Assembly: GCF_004341685.1 (NCBI RefSeq) | Contig: NZ_SMAA01000003.1 | Span: 1 to 64,000, forward strand | Reading direction: 5' to 3' | Length of the DNA: 64,000 nucleotides | Source: Pectinatus cerevisiiphilus | Lineage (GTDB): Bacteria; Bacillota; Negativicutes; Selenomonadales; Selenomonadaceae | In this document: in pieces, positions 1 to 9,143 of the stretch | Layout of the letters: each line of letters opens with the position of its first letter | Position numbering within the stretch: the first letter of the stretch is position 1 | The notes under the pieces: model-generated | The model's input: only the letters and a program-made list of their open reading frames with translations | What the model was told of the DNA's origin: nothing | Databases searched by the model: none | Made by a program: the position numbers and the translations under genes

Positions 1-281
1 ATGAAGCATCTGTATGAATGCGGTACCGAGACAATTCTTGGCTAACTTTAGTAGCAATGAGGTCTATGATTTTGCGAAAGAATATTGACAGTACCATATA
101 AGGAGGATGTGGACAAAATGGAAAATCATTTTGTCCACATCCTCCTTTGCTATGCATCTATAATGAATTCAATAGGAAAAACCATCGGTAACTCCGAAAA
201 AGATAAGTGACTAAACAAACCTAAAAGGAGTTGTTTAATGAATCCATAAATTAAGACATTTTATATTTTATAATTAACCGT
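1..281. other. Left-edge region without a supported gene
   Basis: No reading frame here can be assigned. On the minus strand an open frame runs from an ATG at 157 (second ATG at 97) off the left edge without a stop. It gives a plausible but unrecognised peptide and has no clear Shine-Dalgarno sequence for the second ATG. On the plus strand an ATG at 118 preceded by AGGAGG (101-106) opens a 30-codon frame ending at 210. A second good site, AAAGGAG at 224-230, precedes an ATG at 238 followed after two codons by TAA. The strong but unproductive start sites suggest remnants of a decayed gene or mobile element; this is inference. Confidence 0.3.
100..147. repeat. Perfect 21-bp inverted repeat, 6-nt loop
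   Basis: Bases 100-120 and 127-147 are exact reverse complements around the loop GAAAAT. Each arm contains AAGGAGG followed by ATG at its inner end, so both strands show a ribosome-binding site plus start codon locked in the stem. Neither side has a run of T after the stem, so it does not look like a standard intrinsic terminator. It lies 135 bases past the stop of the minus-strand GT8 gene. It could be the end of a small mobile element or a dispersed repeat. Confidence 0.7.
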
Positions 282-1301
282 TCATATATTGTCTATATTT
301 TTGCGGATGATTGATTTGCATATTAGACATTTTATTTTGGTAAAACTATATTTCAAATACCAATGAATGCCAGTTAAATAATTTCCGTATATCATATTGG
401 AATATCCCATGCGTTTCATAGTCTTGTAAGAATTTGGTTTACTCAAAGGTGTATTTTTCCATAATGAAATTTTTTCTATGTCTAAAAATTTATTGCGTAA
501 AGGATTTAAACACCATTTATCCCATGGTTTATACCGGCCAACATAATGCACAAAGACTGCATTTTCAGGAATAGAAACAGTTTTATACTTTAAATCTAAT
601 AAATAGTCATATCTTTTATCTAGATACATGCATTTTCCGTCTAATACTACGTTAAGGGCATCTTGATCCTGCCAATTAAAGCGATCACGATTTTCAAATG
701 CAACTTTCATAGTCTTTTCTGAGATATTTTCTTTATTCCACATAGGAACATTGATATACATAAAACCTGCATTAAAATAAACGGCATTTTTTAGTTGAAG
801 AAAAGCAATTTGTCGTTGACGCACAACCTTTATATCAGGGACAACTGCTGCTAATTTATTAGCAAGAGAAATAGTAAATATTTCATCTAATTTACCAAAA
901 CATTGAACGTCTGCATCAATATATATAATTTTATCGAGTACATTCTCTAATATTTGAGGCATTAATAATCTATTATAAGTAGCTTTGGAAAAATGATTTG
1001 TATATGAAAAATCATTAAAGATTTTAGTGTCAATGAGATAAATAATAATGATAGTTTTATTATCTATGGCAAATTGTTTTAATTTTTCCTTATTATTTTT
1101 ATCTATACAATCTATAAAAACATGAAATATAATTTTCTTTTTGGGATTATTTATTACAATAGAGGCCATGGATACACCCATTGGCTGGACATAATTATTA
1201 TCAATACCATAACCTATATTAAGAGCATTATCATATTTTATAGGTACTTGTGAAGGATTGCCATATATGATTTTCTTTGTTACGTAGCTTTTTGTATGCA
1301 A
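282..1301 (-). CDS. Glycosyltransferase family 8 (LPS core type)
   Basis: 339 residues. Transfers a hexose from a nucleotide sugar to the LPS core; donor and acceptor are unknown. The GT8 fold is visible: an N-terminal strand around LNIGYGID (28-34), the metal-binding DAD at 129-131 after IIYI, a NAGFM segment near 178 and HYVGRYKPW near 250, followed by a short C-terminal region like Glyco_transf_8C of WaaO/WaaJ proteins. The start is TTG, preceded by GGTGATTTT, the same arrangement as the GH13-GH77 gene. It is the last gene of the LPS operon, 107 bases after the O-antigen ligase. Very AT-rich. WaaJ/WaaO-like is the best family match; the exact sugar cannot be told. Confidence 0.85.
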   Translation of the reverse strand: MHTKSYVTKKIIYGNPSQVPIKYDNALNIGYGIDNNYVQPMGVSMASIVINNPKKKIIFHVFIDCIDKNNKEKLKQFAIDNKTIIIIYLIDTKIFNDFSYTNHFSKATYNRLLMPQILENVLDKIIYIDADVQCFGKLDEIFTISLANKLAAVVPDIKVVRQRQIAFLQLKNAVYFNAGFMYINVPMWNKENISEKTMKVAFENRDRFNWQDQDALNVVLDGKCMYLDKRYDYLLDLKYKTVSIPENAVFVHYVGRYKPWDKWCLNPLRNKFLDIEKISLWKNTPLSKPNSYKTMKRMGYSNMIYGNYLTGIHWYLKYSFTKIKCLICKSIIRKNIDNI

Positions 1302-1408
1302 AAAATCACCATTTCGTTTGTAATAAATTTAGAATTATTATTAAAGACATATTAGAAAAATTGATATCTTTTTTAATGCTAAGTATATTAATATCTAACT
1401 AAATCATG

Positions 1409-2731
1409 TTAAGTAATTGTTGTTAAATAACGACTGCCTATTCTTAGTAGGATTATAAATAAAATAACACACCAAACAGATATGATATATTTTTTTTTGA
1501 TAACTGGTGCATTTAGTGATATATCATCATTTATGTCTTTATATTTTAGGTAGAATCCCAATAAGAAAAAATATATGGTTACTGGATGTAAATTAATGAA
1601 ATGATAATCGATTAACCCATGTAATAAAAAATTAAGTGTTATAAAGAACATACATAGATCAATACTTTTTTTCCTTGAATACCAATTACGGAAGGTAAGA
1701 AATAGTATACTACCATATAGAAAAATGTATACTAAACCACCAATTATACCGAATTGAGCTAAAAACATTACTAAGTCATTATGAGCATGTATTATAGAAC
1801 GTGTACCATTTATCTTTATTGATAGATCATTTTTTAAGTTTTCTTGTGCTTCATTAGATATTAGATTTTGTTCTAAAATTGCAGAAGGAAAATTACTTAA
1901 TCCAACACCTGTATAAGGATTATTAAGGAAAAGACGATAACCGTCTCTAAGATAATAATAATGTCCACGAGTAGATACGTTAGTATTATTGAATAAATTA
2001 TTTATCTGTGTATTTACCTGTATGTTAAAATTGTATAGACTGGTAATTAATCCACAAAATAGTATTAATAAAAGCAATTTTTTTTGCCACTTTTTTATCA
2101 TGATAAAGACTAGAAGAATGAAATCTATCATAATAATGAACCAGGCCATTCTGGTGGCATTGGCGAATGCAGCAAGTAAAGCAATAAATAGTAGTATAGG
2201 ATATAATTTATTACTTTTTTTTATACATAAAACAAATAAAATAGGTACATGTAATAAGAGAATAACAGCAAAACCAATCATATCATTATTTAGGCCACCA
2301 GCTCGATAGACGTTCTCTACAAAATAGTAATAAATAGTAGAAAGATCATATATAAAAAAACTACATAATAATATGCTGAATAATATTAAAAGAGTGTTTT
2401 TATTAGGAGTAAAAAAAATCATTACAAGAAAGGGAATAAGCATTTTAACCCATGCTTCGTAAAGTAAAATAGATTTATAAAATACACCATCACAAAACAA
2501 AAGAACAAACGTACATAAATAAAACACTATCAGGGGGATTAAATAATACTTATATAATGTCCATTTAAAAATAAAAGATTTTTGTTTTAGTATATTTATC
2601 AAAAGTAGGACAAAAGAAATTCTGATAAAAACATCTGCTACTTTAGTGTTGACAAAAAATAATAGAGAAAAAATTGCAATGCAAATGACTATTGTTGTTT
2701 CAAGATAATTATACTGTTTAATATTTAACAT
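1409..2731 (-). CDS. O-antigen ligase (WaaL/Wzy_C family)
   Basis: 440-residue polytopic membrane protein with about 10-12 hydrophobic segments. It should transfer undecaprenyl-linked O-polysaccharide to the lipid A core on the periplasmic face, or act as a related polymerase. Family marks: an arginine in ATRMAW (about 194), the long periplasmic loop with the DGYRLFLNNPYTGVGLSN segment (263-280), and HAHND at 315-319, matching the essential histidine region of WaaL. The ATG overlaps the stop of the upstream HtrL-like gene (TAATG), so translation is probably coupled. No wzx, wzy or wzz is in the window, so ligase versus Wzy polymerase is decided only by its LPS-core context. Strongly AT-rich. 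Confidence 0.8.
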   Translation of the reverse strand: MLNIKQYNYLETTIVICIAIFSLLFFVNTKVADVFIRISFVLLLINILKQKSFIFKWTLYKYYLIPLIVFYLCTFVLLFCDGVFYKSILLYEAWVKMLIPFLVMIFFTPNKNTLLILFSILLCSFFIYDLSTIYYYFVENVYRAGGLNNDMIGFAVILLLHVPILFVLCIKKSNKLYPILLFIALLAAFANATRMAWFIIMIDFILLVFIMIKKWQKKLLLLILFCGLITSLYNFNIQVNTQINNLFNNTNVSTRGHYYYLRDGYRLFLNNPYTGVGLSNFPSAILEQNLISNEAQENLKNDLSIKINGTRSIIHAHNDLVMFLAQFGIIGGLVYIFLYGSILFLTFRNWYSRKKSIDLCMFFITLNFLLHGLIDYHFINLHPVTIYFFLLGFYLKYKDINDDISLNAPVIKKKYIISVWCVILFIILLRIGSRYLTTIT

Positions 2732-3654
2732 TACTTACTAAATCTCCCCATAAGATATTTACAATAATAAAAAAATGCTTTTGTATTATTCCTTTCTTTA
2801 AAATATAAAAGGGCACATCTTTTATATTTTTTATATTTTTTTTCTTTGAAAATTTTTTGGGTTAAATGACTACCGCCTAATTCTTTTAACCAGCCACACC
2901 AAGTGTTAACTTTATATAACTTAAAAAGTTGAGGTTTTTTTCTATATGCCATCAATGCAATTGTTTGATCATCATCAGCCATTCCACAATCAGCTAAGCT
3001 TATAATACTGTTCCTACACAAAGAATGATACTGAGGCCATAATATTTTAGCACCAATGACGGTGTTACCTGTTATATAGACGTCCATTTCTCTGACTATA
3101 TCAAAAATAGGTTTATCAATACCTATATCTTCAATTACAAATAAATACATTTTATTTTCAAAATCGTATTTCCAAAGAAAGTCAAATTCTTCTTTATAAG
3201 GATAATCTAATGTACCATTTTTATTAAAACCAAAATCAAACCAGGCAACAAAGTCATTTGTCAGTTTTTTATTTATTGCATCTGTTATAAAATAAGATTT
3301 TAAATACATAATATAATTGTATCTTGCATTCCATGATTCTGGACTTTTTGGATCCTTTCTAAAAGAACGGAAAATGTTTGATTGCATTACGGCAGCCATT
3401 TTGTCATAAATTTCACGGTCACAGTTTAAGACATTATCAATAGTTATTACTTTAGTGCGCTGTTCTAGTCCATATGATTTTCTGATATTAAAAATTTCTT
3501 CCGCAAAAATTTTTTCAGTGTATATAATAACATTATTTCTTATTCTTGCCCAAAATTTAAAAGCTTCCATATATTCATGATTGCTTCTTTGTGAATTTTC
3601 CCAACTAGTGCGGCCAATATCAAAAAATGCGGTAACGATGGTTATTTCGCTCAT
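2731..3654 (-). CDS. HtrL/YibB family protein (WlaTC-like)
   Basis: 307 residues, soluble. It resembles the HtrL_YibB family: TIVTAFFDIGR at 5-15, then a region rich in W and Y, and an AWFDFGFNK segment near 138 that may be the catalytic or metal site of a glycosyltransferase-like fold. The family has no firmly established reaction; WlaTC lies in a Campylobacter surface-glycan locus and yibB neighbours the waa operon of E. coli. Start ATG with AAGGAG 6 bases upstream. It sits between a GT4 gene and the O-antigen ligase, so a role in core or O-chain glycosylation is likely. Family assignment is by recognition of conserved segments; function is inference. Confidence 0.75.
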   Translation of the reverse strand: MSEITIVTAFFDIGRTSWENSQRSNHEYMEAFKFWARIRNNVIIYTEKIFAEEIFNIRKSYGLEQRTKVITIDNVLNCDREIYDKMAAVMQSNIFRSFRKDPKSPESWNARYNYIMYLKSYFITDAINKKLTNDFVAWFDFGFNKNGTLDYPYKEEFDFLWKYDFENKMYLFVIEDIGIDKPIFDIVREMDVYITGNTVIGAKILWPQYHSLCRNSIISLADCGMADDDQTIALMAYRKKPQLFKLYKVNTWCGWLKELGGSHLTQKIFKEKKYKKYKRCALLYFKERNNTKAFFYYCKYLMGRFSK

Positions 3655-3686
3655 AATAAAGCTCCTTGTGGTGAAGTATGTAAAAC

Positions 3687-4715
3687 TTATTCAATATTTT
3701 TTAAATAAAGTTTCAGCATTTTGGCTAATGAAAAATTATTATTTACTACGCTATAGCCATTGCTGACTAATTGATCAGAGAAAGACTTATTATTCTTGAC
3801 ATTTAGGATACAATCGCTTAATTCTTGGTAATTACCTTCAGTAAATAATAGACCATTATATTTATCATCAATCACTGCATCGGTACCGTTGACATTGGAA
3901 GCGATTACTGGTGTTTTGGCTGCCATTGCTTCGCATAATACTAATGCCAGGCCTTCATAATGAGTTGATAAAATAAAAATGTCCAGATGACCTATTAGAT
4001 CTGCAAATTTGCCTTCTGTAAAGGATATATTATTTGCTAATTGTCTTTCTCTTACATAAGAAATACATTTTTCTTTTGTTTTACCTGCTCCCATTAATAT
4101 TAATTTTATTGGTATATTTTTTTCTTTAAGTAAATATTCAATGGCTTTTATTAAGGTCAATTGATCTTTTTGTTTACTAAAACGTGCAACCATCCCTACA
4201 GTAAAAATTTTATGTGGTATTTTAGGTAAATTAAATTTGTCAATGTCTATGCCATTGTATATAACTTCTATTTTATCCTTATTAATACCTTGTTTTGCCA
4301 AGTTGGTTGCTACTCCTTGGGATACACATATATACTTGGCAGTGTATTTATCCATTTTACGGGTCAGATAGCTTCTAAATGCTGTGTATTTTTCTATATT
4401 ATGTTCTACATGGATTAATTTTACATCCATTTTGGCATAAGCAAGTGCTAACTTTGTCCAAATATGTGTGCTATAGCCATGTACCAAGATGATATCAGGA
4501 TGGGTTGTTTGAATAAATTTTGCTAAAGACCAAATGTAGTCTAAGGTAAATTTATCTTTTATTACAATAACATCGGTTAATTCTGTTTTATTATATTTGC
4601 GGAAAACATCGATGACATTGTAACCTTGTTTTTTTAAATAATTACTAATAGCCATAGAGATATTTAAAGCACCAGAAGGAGTTCCAGACACGATATTCAA
4701 AAATTTTTTTGTCAT
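3687..4715 (-). CDS. Glycosyltransferase family 4
   Basis: 342 residues, GT-B fold. It adds one sugar to the growing LPS core or O-chain. Visible features: an N-terminal GTPSGALN loop, VEHN and the linker ICVSQGVATNL, then VIYNGIDIDKFN and the C-terminal donor-binding domain with EGLALVLCEAMAAKTPVIAS, the E-x7-E type signature of the family. ATG start with GGAG 8-10 bases upstream. It is followed by the HtrL-like gene after 32 bases. No donor specificity can be read from the sequence. Confidence 0.85.
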   Translation of the reverse strand: MTKKFLNIVSGTPSGALNISMAISNYLKKQGYNVIDVFRKYNKTELTDVIVIKDKFTLDYIWSLAKFIQTTHPDIILVHGYSTHIWTKLALAYAKMDVKLIHVEHNIEKYTAFRSYLTRKMDKYTAKYICVSQGVATNLAKQGINKDKIEVIYNGIDIDKFNLPKIPHKIFTVGMVARFSKQKDQLTLIKAIEYLLKEKNIPIKLILMGAGKTKEKCISYVRERQLANNISFTEGKFADLIGHLDIFILSTHYEGLALVLCEAMAAKTPVIASNVNGTDAVIDDKYNGLLFTEGNYQELSDCILNVKNNKSFSDQLVSNGYSVVNNNFSLAKMLKLYLKNIE

Positions 4716-4834
4716 TATATGAGTACTCCGTTATATATTTAAATAGTTTATTAACCGTAAAAGGCTATAAGTAGTTAAGCAGAAATTGTTTATAAAGACA
4801 AATGCGTCAATATAAATGGAAGAAAATATGATCA

Positions 4835-5833
4835 TTATAATAAATGTTTTTCTATAATAATTTTTTTTATCTGTTCGAATTTGATTTGGTCCATACAAGT
4901 GTGACCTTTGGGTTTATCGCATTTATCCCAATTTTGGCAGGGAACACATGATAAATCACTTTGGACAACGATAGCATTTGTAGGAGCCCAGCGAAGAGGA
5001 TCACTAGGACCGTAAATTGCAATGATAGGCAGATCTTTTACCGTACCTAATATATGTAAAGGCCCTGTGCACATTGATAATGCCCAGGAGGCGTATTTAG
5101 CGATTTCAGGGATATCACGTAAAGATAATTTACCGGCCATATTGATTTTATTACCAGCAATTTCTTTTATATACTCCGCGTCATTAGGTGAGCCTATATA
5201 TATAGGTTTTATTCCACGGGTATTTAAATAAATATTTAATTTTCCTAATTCAATAGGATTCCAATTTTTTATATCAGCAGCAGTTCTGGCGACAATGAGA
5301 ACAATTTTTTTGGTGGATTGTTTATTTTTTTCCACCCAATTAGATATTTCTAATTGTCTTTTAGCATCACAATTTCCAATTTTAGGCAGCAAATTAGTTT
5401 TATCAAAATTTATATTAAAAAGTAATTTGGCATACATTGAAAAATCTTCTATAGCCCTTTTATTTAGCTCTTTCCTAGGGAAAAAATGGCGTCTGTTTAT
5501 AGAAATGCAATATCCTTTATTCAGTAAATGGCAGCCAGCCCGTAGAGCCAGTATGGTTGAATTGAGCCTGCCATCTACAATTATAGCGTCTGTATAAGCT
5601 GCTTTTTTAATTTGTTTGATGATAACTGCCTTTTCTTTATGTTTATAAGAAAATACATCATCTATATACATGTGGTTTTTTAATAGATCAGCGGCTTTAT
5701 CAGCTATTAAAAAGCCAATTTTAATGTTTTCTATATTTTCTTTTAAGAGTTGAGCTAACGGTGTGGTTAAAACAACATCACCTATGCCAAGACGATTTAT
5801 AATTAATATTTTTCGCACTAGATAATTCTCCAT
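4835..5833 (-). CDS. Glycosyltransferase family 9 (heptosyltransferase-like)
   Basis: 332 residues. GT9 enzymes transfer heptose from ADP-heptose to the LPS inner core. The N-terminal segment ILIINRLGIGDVVLTTP is the family hallmark, and CTGPLHILGT with YGPSDPLRWAP marks the ADP-binding half. The C-terminus has a cysteine cluster C-x2-C-x5-C-x7-C, also present in a different spacing in the other GT9 protein of the operon. The ATG at 5833 overlaps the previous stop as TGATG; a TTG one codon earlier is also possible. Together with the waaC-like gene this gives the operon two GT9 enzymes, perhaps heptosyltransferases I and II; which is which is uncertain. Confidence 0.85.
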   Translation of the reverse strand: MENYLVRKILIINRLGIGDVVLTTPLAQLLKENIENIKIGFLIADKAADLLKNHMYIDDVFSYKHKEKAVIIKQIKKAAYTDAIIVDGRLNSTILALRAGCHLLNKGYCISINRRHFFPRKELNKRAIEDFSMYAKLLFNINFDKTNLLPKIGNCDAKRQLEISNWVEKNKQSTKKIVLIVARTAADIKNWNPIELGKLNIYLNTRGIKPIYIGSPNDAEYIKEIAGNKINMAGKLSLRDIPEIAKYASWALSMCTGPLHILGTVKDLPIIAIYGPSDPLRWAPTNAIVVQSDLSCVPCQNWDKCDKPKGHTCMDQIKFEQIKKIIIEKHLL

Positions 5834-6960
5834 CAATTTATGAAATTTTTCTTGTCATGTAATAATTTTTTAAATATGCACAAGTATGCATCTGTCATTT
5901 TATCAATACTTAAGTTGTTTTTCAAATATAGTGCGATATTTTTAGAGTCATCTGCCGGCAGGTTAAAGGCATTATTAATTTCTCTACTGATGTTAGCGCT
6001 GTTTGCTATTTGATCTTGTGCATCAAAATTAACGGCACATGCATAGGCAATATTTTCCTTCGTTATTAAACCAAGGAAAGATTTATTATTGCGGATGGCG
6101 ATTACTGGTTTTTCACAAGCTAAAGCTTCAATGGCTACGCGTCCTTCGCCAATTAAAATATCACAGGCGTTATACCATAATGCTATCTGAGGTGTAAAAT
6201 CTTTTACCGTTATCCAATTGCCATATGTAGAATTAAAGAGATGTGCCTTTTCTTCAATTCTTTCCCGCAATGGTCCCTCACCTATGATTATTAATTGATA
6301 GTAAATTGATGCTTGGGCTAAGTTAGTTAAAGCATCAATAAGTGCTAAAGATACTGCACCTTTTATAGAACTCAAACGGCTGACGTGAACTATAAGTTTT
6401 GCATCAGGGGACAGGGATAGGCGTTTTCTTGCTAGTATTTTATCTAATGGTTTAAATAAAGAAAAATCTATACCGTTGTTTATAATCGTGACACTATCTT
6501 TTTTGAAGCCATATTCATTATACAAGATATTTGCCAAATTACTGCTAACTGTAAAAATTTCAGGAAAAATCCGTGGATAGAGATGTTTGAATTTTGCTCT
6601 ATGCCAGGGATCATGCATGGTAACGGTATATTTTATAGCAGTTGACCTAGAAAGATACCATGCCCAGATACCTGCAGTGCGTTGCTGTGCGGATATGATA
6701 TTAATATCGTATCTTTTTATTAAATCTTTTAATTTTTGGAGACTATCATGCCATTTAAAAAGATTGAATCCACGCGCTTGTATAATAGTGATATGCACAT
6801 TGGTGTATGTCTTTTTTAAGTAAGCTAATTTATCTAAATTACTGCCCTGATTAACAGCTAAAAAAATATTATATTGCGATAATCCCTTTAACAATGCTTC
6901 TACATGCGTTTCCGCACCGCCAGTTTTCCATGGTTGAGTAAATAGTATTAGTATGTTCAT
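5833..6960 (-). CDS. Glycosyltransferase family 4
   Basis: 375 residues, GT-B. It opens with MNILILFTQPWKTGGAETHVEALL, the acceptor-side GGAETHV loop shared with the next upstream gene, and carries VTIINNGIDFSLF and VSRLSSIKG in the middle. The usual E-G-x-x-x-x-E-A motif reads GEGRVAIEALACEKPVIA, as in family members that act on core sugars. SD sequence AAGGGGAAA precedes the ATG. Stop and next start overlap, so it is coupled to the GT9 gene. Likely a paralog of the neighbour at 7022-8107; the transferred sugar is unknown. Confidence 0.85.
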   Translation of the reverse strand: MNILILFTQPWKTGGAETHVEALLKGLSQYNIFLAVNQGSNLDKLAYLKKTYTNVHITIIQARGFNLFKWHDSLQKLKDLIKRYDINIISAQQRTAGIWAWYLSRSTAIKYTVTMHDPWHRAKFKHLYPRIFPEIFTVSSNLANILYNEYGFKKDSVTIINNGIDFSLFKPLDKILARKRLSLSPDAKLIVHVSRLSSIKGAVSLALIDALTNLAQASIYYQLIIIGEGPLRERIEEKAHLFNSTYGNWITVKDFTPQIALWYNACDILIGEGRVAIEALACEKPVIAIRNNKSFLGLITKENIAYACAVNFDAQDQIANSANISREINNAFNLPADDSKNIALYLKNNLSIDKMTDAYLCIFKKLLHDKKNFIN

Positions 6961-7021
6961 ATTGTTTATTTCCCCTTTTTATTAGGGCAATATAGTTGAA
7001 TATAGTTGTAAATAAGAGTTC

Positions 7022-8107
7022 CTAACCAAATCTTTTAGATAAAGCATCTTCGTATAAGTCGATAATTTCCTTTATCATTTTGGTAGGAGAAAATCTCATT
7101 TTTACGTCTTCTTCTGCAGATGTTCCTAATCGCAGACGAAGATCCTTATCAGTGGATAATTGCTGAAGTCTTAGACATAGCTTATCATCATCAGCATACG
7201 GAATGAGGAAACCTGTTTGTTTATCTTTTATTACTTCGTTGGTACCGCCGACATCATAGGCAACAGCCGGTTTTTTCATAGCCATTCCTTCTGCTATAGA
7301 CAGGCCAAAAGTTTCAAAATATGAAGGTAAAACAATGACATCAGCTGCATCAAGATAATTTTCTATATCTGTTTTATGGCCTAAAAAATGCACTCTTGAA
7401 AATAAATTATTTTTTAGAATTTGATAGTAAAGGGAATATTTTCCCTTACCTGTACCAATAACTATTAGATGCCAGTTTTTAGCACATTCATAATTGGTTA
7501 GGATATTAATAAGGTGTTGATGCCCTTTATTATGAAGATTTTTTATGCGGGAAACAATAACCAGGCAGAAAGCATCAAGAGGAATACTATATTTTTCCCT
7601 GAGAAAAGATTTATTGTGTTTGGGAGAAAATTTTTGCGTATCAATACCATTGTATATAGTTTTGGTTTTGGAAGGATCAGAGCCTACTTCTATTGCCTTT
7701 TTGTAGACAAACTGACTTACCGTAATAATTTTATCGCATTTTAATAATATTTTTTCTTTTGCATTGCCAAAAATCCCATGTGCAGTATAAATTACCGGTA
7801 ACCAAGGCATATATTTTATTTTGCATTTTACAGCAGTAATGCCAGCTGCCGCTGAGTGTGCATGAATGAGGTCAATATTATATTTTTTTATTATAAATTT
7901 GAGAAGAAATGCGGCTAAGTCTGTGCTCAGTCGTAGGGGCAAAAATATTTGCTTGATTCCCCTGCGGGCAAGGTCGTTTGCAAGCTGTCCCCCGCCAGAG
8001 ACAACAATTACATTATTACCATTCTTTTGTAGAAGTGGGGCGAGCATAGCAACATGAGTTTCTGCACCACCTATATTCATTCGAGGAACAAGAAGCAGAA
8101 TATTCAT
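7022..8107 (-). CDS. Glycosyltransferase family 4
   Basis: 361 residues from the ATG at 8107. This start was chosen because it aligns MNILLLVPRMNIGGAETHV with the neighbouring paralog; an ATG at 8170 would add 21 residues and overlap the Stealth gene by 41 bases. GT-B marks: HAHSAAAG, VYTAHGIFG, ITVSQFV, TIYNGIDTQKF, and the donor site ETFGLSIAEGMAMKKPAVAYD with its two glutamates. The gene begins 22 bases after the Stealth gene. It should add a sugar to the LPS core or O-chain; specificity is not readable. Confidence 0.85.
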   Translation of the reverse strand: MNILLLVPRMNIGGAETHVAMLAPLLQKNGNNVIVVSGGGQLANDLARRGIKQIFLPLRLSTDLAAFLLKFIIKKYNIDLIHAHSAAAGITAVKCKIKYMPWLPVIYTAHGIFGNAKEKILLKCDKIITVSQFVYKKAIEVGSDPSKTKTIYNGIDTQKFSPKHNKSFLREKYSIPLDAFCLVIVSRIKNLHNKGHQHLINILTNYECAKNWHLIVIGTGKGKYSLYYQILKNNLFSRVHFLGHKTDIENYLDAADVIVLPSYFETFGLSIAEGMAMKKPAVAYDVGGTNEVIKDKQTGFLIPYADDDKLCLRLQQLSTDKDLRLRLGTSAEEDVKMRFSPTKMIKEIIDLYEDALSKRFG

Positions 8108-8129
8108 ATTATTTTTACCTGTATATCCT

Positions 8130-9143
8130 TTATTTTTCAAAACTTGATTTTTCAGGCAGTATTTTGTCAAAAGAAGAAATGATATGTTTTTTTATATTTA
8201 AAAAATCAATGCCGTCATTATCATTTATACAGAGCATAGGCATATTTTGCGCTTCGATGGCTTTATATAATTCAGTGTTTTCATTTTCATTACCGTAGAC
8301 TTCAAAAACACGTCCCTTAGTATGGCGGCCGATTGGTTCAAAATCTCCCCTTACGAGTTGCCAGTAACGGATTAACCACTGGTCAACGTCATTGCGGCTG
8401 CGAAATTTGTGGCGGCTGCTTTCATCAAGAATATCATTTTCTTTCGACCAGATATCATCATAAGTATTTTTTAAGAATGAATATGGTAAATGATTATTGG
8501 AAAAACCGCGAAAGTGGTGTTCTCCTGCGAAAATAAGATTACGTAAGGCATCCCAGCCATATTTTGGTGACATCCATTTCCAAAAATGTTTATGGACTTC
8601 AATTTTTTTATCAAAATTTGCATTTAAGACGGCCACACTGTTGAATTTTATAAATGGCATCATATCACCTTTTACAGGAGCACTTATTGCGGTGGCTATG
8701 CAGAAATCTGTAGGCAGGCCGTTTTGAAAAAATAAATCTTTGGAAACGGGACTTATAATAAACATATCATCGTTAAATGATACAAAGTGTTCTGCAAGAC
8801 CTTTTATACGGTGTAGGTTTAATTCCAGAGGACTAGAGCTGAACGTAGGCATATACTGCGGTAGTAAATAATCCTCGTGTCTGACTATATTAAGCTTAGG
8901 ATGAGCTGTATTGAGCCATTGCGGAAGATGTCCCCAGGTTATAAAATGAATTTTGTTTACCCATGGAGCAAATTTTTCTACTCCGCGGAACCAATATTGC
9001 AAATTATCCCAGTCGCGATAACGGCTTATTCGTTTATCACCACCAGCTTCAGGATCATATTGGCTTTTTTGTTTCTGCCATGCAGGATCGTTGCCATCTA
9101 CCCAGCAGACAGTAAAATCTATCGGTTGGTCGTTATTTTGCAT
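8130..9143 (-). CDS. Stealth-family sugar-phosphate transferase
   Basis: 337 residues. Stealth proteins (CR1 to CR4 regions) move hexose-1-phosphate from a nucleotide sugar to a glycan, making phosphodiester links, and are related to the GlcNAc-1-phosphotransferase of animals. CR1 is seen as DFTVCWVDGNDPAW near the N-terminus; CR2 includes the RYRDWDNLQYWFRGVEKFAPW, HFITWGHLPQWL and EHFVSFNDDMFI segments; CR3 is the HLPYSFLK region near 238. Start ATG with GGGAG 10 bases upstream inside the lpxL-like gene, which it overlaps by 11 bases. The family is best known from capsules; here it is inside an LPS operon, so it may place a sugar phosphate on the core. Confidence 0.85.
   Translation of the reverse strand: MQNNDQPIDFTVCWVDGNDPAWQKQKSQYDPEAGGDKRISRYRDWDNLQYWFRGVEKFAPWVNKIHFITWGHLPQWLNTAHPKLNIVRHEDYLLPQYMPTFSSSPLELNLHRIKGLAEHFVSFNDDMFIISPVSKDLFFQNGLPTDFCIATAISAPVKGDMMPFIKFNSVAVLNANFDKKIEVHKHFWKWMSPKYGWDALRNLIFAGEHHFRGFSNNHLPYSFLKNTYDDIWSKENDILDESSRHKFRSRNDVDQWLIRYWQLVRGDFEPIGRHTKGRVFEVYGNENENTELYKAIEAQNMPMLCINDNDGIDFLNIKKHIISSFDKILPEKSSFEK

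Noticed and set aside
212-237. TAAACAA/TTGTTTA short inverted repeat near the left edge
   Set aside because: Only 7 AT base pairs and no T-run; too weak for a terminator or operator call.
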